Source: Heterodera schachtii
Lineage: Eukaryota; Nematoda; Chromadorea; Rhabditida; Heteroderidae
Length of the DNA stretch: 64,000 bases
Direction of reading: 5' to 3'
Assembly (NCBI GenBank): GCA_023374025.1
Contig: SIJG01000067.1
Span: 312,124-376,123 of the forward strand
Below, piece by piece: positions 61,285 to 64,000 of this stretch; the stretch's first letter is position 1, and each line of letters opens with the position of its first letter. The notes beneath the pieces are model-generated. The model was not told the origin of the DNA. It did not search any database and saw only the letters and a program-made list of their open reading frames with translations. A program made the translations under genes and the position numbers.

Positions 61285-62360
61285 AAAATACATTGATGTA
61301 ATTCTGCTCGTAAAAACAAAACAAAAGATTCACAAGTTTAAAAATAAATTAATTTTTTTAGCAAAAAAATAATATTTTAATTACTTTTAAATTAATGCGC
61401 TTTCAAGTGAATATTTGTTGACTAATTAAACACGCATTCCATTTGTGTTTAAAGCACAAAAACAATCAAAAAATGCAATTACGACAACAAAATTTTAAAA
61501 TGCTAACTCTTTAATTATATTACGCAATTACTGCTTCGTGTTGATTTTATTATATTGAACGTTTAATAATATTTAAACTTCATATATGGATTTGCAACTG
61601 GAATGAACGCGGATATTACCCAATGAAGCAAGAGATAATAAATGAGCCATTAATGAAATTAAGCAAATATAAACTAAAATATTTATTTGAAAAATTTAAA
61701 AAAATAAAAAATATTTATTCAGCAGTTAATTAGAAAATGTTTTAATAGAAAAAGTTATAATGGAATTGTGAAAGCCTTGAAAAAAACAAAATTTATTAAT
61801 AATAAGAAGCTATTGATAAATAAATTTTTGATATCATTTTCTTTCAATTCTTTGCCATAAAAAATTTAAAAAACAAAAAACAATTGCGCAGTGTTTTTAT
61901 TTAATACTTTTTAAACTAAATTTTTTTCACTTTTAAAGAAAAAGTAATTATAAGGAATAAATAACTACTAAAATCAAATATTTTATGATTAATAAAAATA
62001 ATGAGACTTGGTAAAAAAAACTCGACAAGATTTAGTGATTCTAACAGGAGAAATATGCCAAAATATGATTTTTCACTTATTAAATACTTGAAAAAACACA
62101 AAAATCAAATTTTTGCAATGCCCGGTTAAAAATTTGAATTCAGAACCCTCTATAGGTTGTGGGCTGAAAACAGTGGGGACCCTTTGTTTCAAAAAAAATG
62201 TCACCATAATGAATCCAAAAAATTAGTTTGAGAACATTGATTACGATTCGAACACTTTTTCAATCCTGAAAAACCAAAATTCGTGAAATTTAATTTGTTT
62301 AATTCGAGTTTGGGTTGATATTGGTTAAAATTAGTGTTACCTTCATGATAAACGATTTTG
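61285..62360. repeat. Left copy of an old tandem duplication
   Basis: Successive blocks match the right copy: TTCACAAGTTTAAAA (61330 / 62611), GCTTTCAAG (61399 / 62688), CAGTTA(A/G)TTA(G/A)AAAATGTTTTA (61723 / 62754), GCAGT(G/A)TTTTT (61887 / 63090), GAACCCT(C/T)TATAG (62143 / 63148) and GATAAACGAT(T/C)TTGGCAC (62348 / 63175). The offset shrinks from about 1.29 kb to 0.83 kb, which indicates deletions in the right copy. Confidence 0.6.
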
Positions 62361-62569
62361 GCACTTAAAACTTGAAAATAAAATGCAGAAATAATTTTTC
62401 GGCAAAAAAAAACGCAAAATAGGCATTAAAATTGGCAAATATATTTTTTTATTAACTGTGCGTATTAAGTGCGCAGCATTTTAAGCATTTGCCTAAAAAT
62501 GGAATCCCTTTTTATTAATAATAGAAACAATAATTAAAATATATAAATTAATAATAAATTAGCAAAACT
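62361..62569. other. Spacer between the duplicated copies
   Basis: No gene recognised. Confidence 0.5.
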
Positions 62570-63215
62570 TTAAAATACATCCATGTTAATATTCTGCAAG
62601 AAAAAAACAAAAATTCACAAGTTTAAAATTAAAAATATTTTTTTTTAGCACAAACAACTAATATTTTAATTATTTTAAAATTAATTTGCTTTCAAGCTCA
62701 AATATAGCATATATATGAAAATTTAAAATAAATGAAAAATTATTTCTTCGGCAGTTAGTTAAAAAATGTTTTACTAGAAAAAGTCATATGGTGGAAATTT
62801 TGACCAAAAAATCTGAAATAATGCTTATTAAAAAGCCGAAACTTTTCTCTTTCGAATGCTAATTTCCTAATCTACAATGATTTATTTGAACAATTAAAAA
62901 AAATATGCAAATAAATAAATTCACTTCTATGACATAACTTATGTTACAACCTAATATCATTTCTTTTAAATTCGTCGCCATGAAAATAAAAAAAAATAAA
63001 AAGCATTTTTGGAAAATAAAAAATAAAATTAATGATAAAAAAGGTGAGACTCAAAACGCCAATTTTTCATTTACATGAAAATGATTTGTGCAGTATTTTT
63101 GTTTAATACATTTTAAAAATTAAAAAATCGATAAAAATTGAAATGCTGAACCCTTTATAGATTGTGTGTTGCATGATAAACGATCTTGGCACCTAAAAAC
63201 TAGATCAAGTATTCA
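62570..63215. repeat. Right copy of the old tandem duplication
   Basis: Collinear partner of 61285-62360, diverged and shortened. Confidence 0.6.
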
Positions 63216-64000
63216 AATATATAAGGCAAGCCAAAGATTTTCTAACAAAGTAAAATCCCAATGAATATTATTAATATTTTAATTTTGTTTTTTTTTGATT
63301 TGAAAAACATTTAAATTAAAAATTGAATAATATAAAAGATGTTAAAATTCAAATAATACTTAAATACTTTTTAAATTAAATTTTTTACATTTGTCAAATT
63401 CAACAAAATACAAAGCATCTTATATTTGAAGTTATGACAATAAAGGGTATAAACGATATGCTTTATAGGTTAAATACCACATAAAATTTATTTTACAGAT
63501 GATTTATAACAAAAATTTTTTTGGACTTACATTAATTGACAAAATAACATAAAGTTGTCAAAATATTTCTAATAAATGTTTTATACATTTCAAATTATTT
63601 AAGTAAAAAAGCTAAACAATAAAATTACACAATATGTAAGTTGTGATTAATATATAACAATACATTTCATTGAATATAAATAAAATTTATTTTTTACATG
63701 GACATCCCAAAAACATGGTCCAACCAGAAAAATCTCTACGGTTCACTTGATCGAGAATTTATAGAAATAGAAAACTAATTGCGTGAAAAAAGCCTAAAAT
63801 TGAATAAAAATAAACAAAAATAAAATTTATAGAATAATTATAAATAACTATTATTGTAAATGTTGATAATTGAGAATTTCTCCAAAATGACGATAAAGTA
63901 ATTGATTCAGAACACTAAAAAATCTCGAGCAAACCAAGCTAATATAATTATTTCGATTTGGTGCAAAATTTTGCATTAAGAAATTCAAGGCTTCCCAACA
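63216..64000. other. AT-rich DNA
   Basis: No gene recognised to the end of the window. Confidence 0.6.

Overview
The window looks like intergenic DNA from a eukaryote, most likely a plant-parasitic (tylenchid) nematode. It is extremely AT-rich over most of its length, has almost no long open reading frames, and has no bacterial-style gene packing. The taxonomic clue is the one recognisable host-type gene fragment (6447-7278, minus). It resembles a large F-box-associated protein family that I know from cyst nematodes such as Globodera, and it is preceded by a nematode-type TTTTCAG splice acceptor. The placement rests on family recognition, not on a search.

Layout. 1-9700: AT-rich DNA with a few GC-rich low-complexity islands, a tRNA-like pseudogene, decayed foldback elements and the F-box-family fragment. 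9702-10887: a 1.2 kb G-rich minisatellite with 15-17 bp units, ending at a single N. 10.9-14.7 kb: AT-rich. 14686-16005: a 1.3 kb purine (GA) array, followed by a GC hairpin, a short minisatellite and a tRNA-derived SINE-like sequence. 17-25.5 kb: AT-rich desert with half of a MITE. 25551-31512: the main island, a rearranged minus-strand LTR retrotransposon. It has an LTR, primer-binding site, leader, gag split by an insertion, then an ORF with an SGNH/GDSL-hydrolase-like core where pol would be expected, a short polypurine tract and a partial LTR. A 735-bp AT-rich block and the first part of gag occur twice, 4.0 kb apart. 31.5-44.4 kb: desert with a second, unrelated LTR fragment (37583-37763) and small GC islands. 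44453-45089: a MITE. 46915-48240: a cluster of four copies of an 85-bp hairpin. 50543-52708: a satellite of 257-bp dimers. 53829-54294: a palindrome. 60041-60746: an intact foldback transposon with 8-bp target duplications (hAT-like). 61285-63215: an old diverged tandem duplication.

No complete protein-coding gene can be supported. The content is dominated by repeats of several independent classes. The parts that act together are those of the LTR element: LTR, PBS, leader, gag, SGNH-like ORF and PPT on one strand in the expected order, but broken by stops, frameshifts and a nested duplication, so it is probably not active here. The remaining AT-rich sequence also shows long blocks of alternating A-rich and T-rich strand bias.
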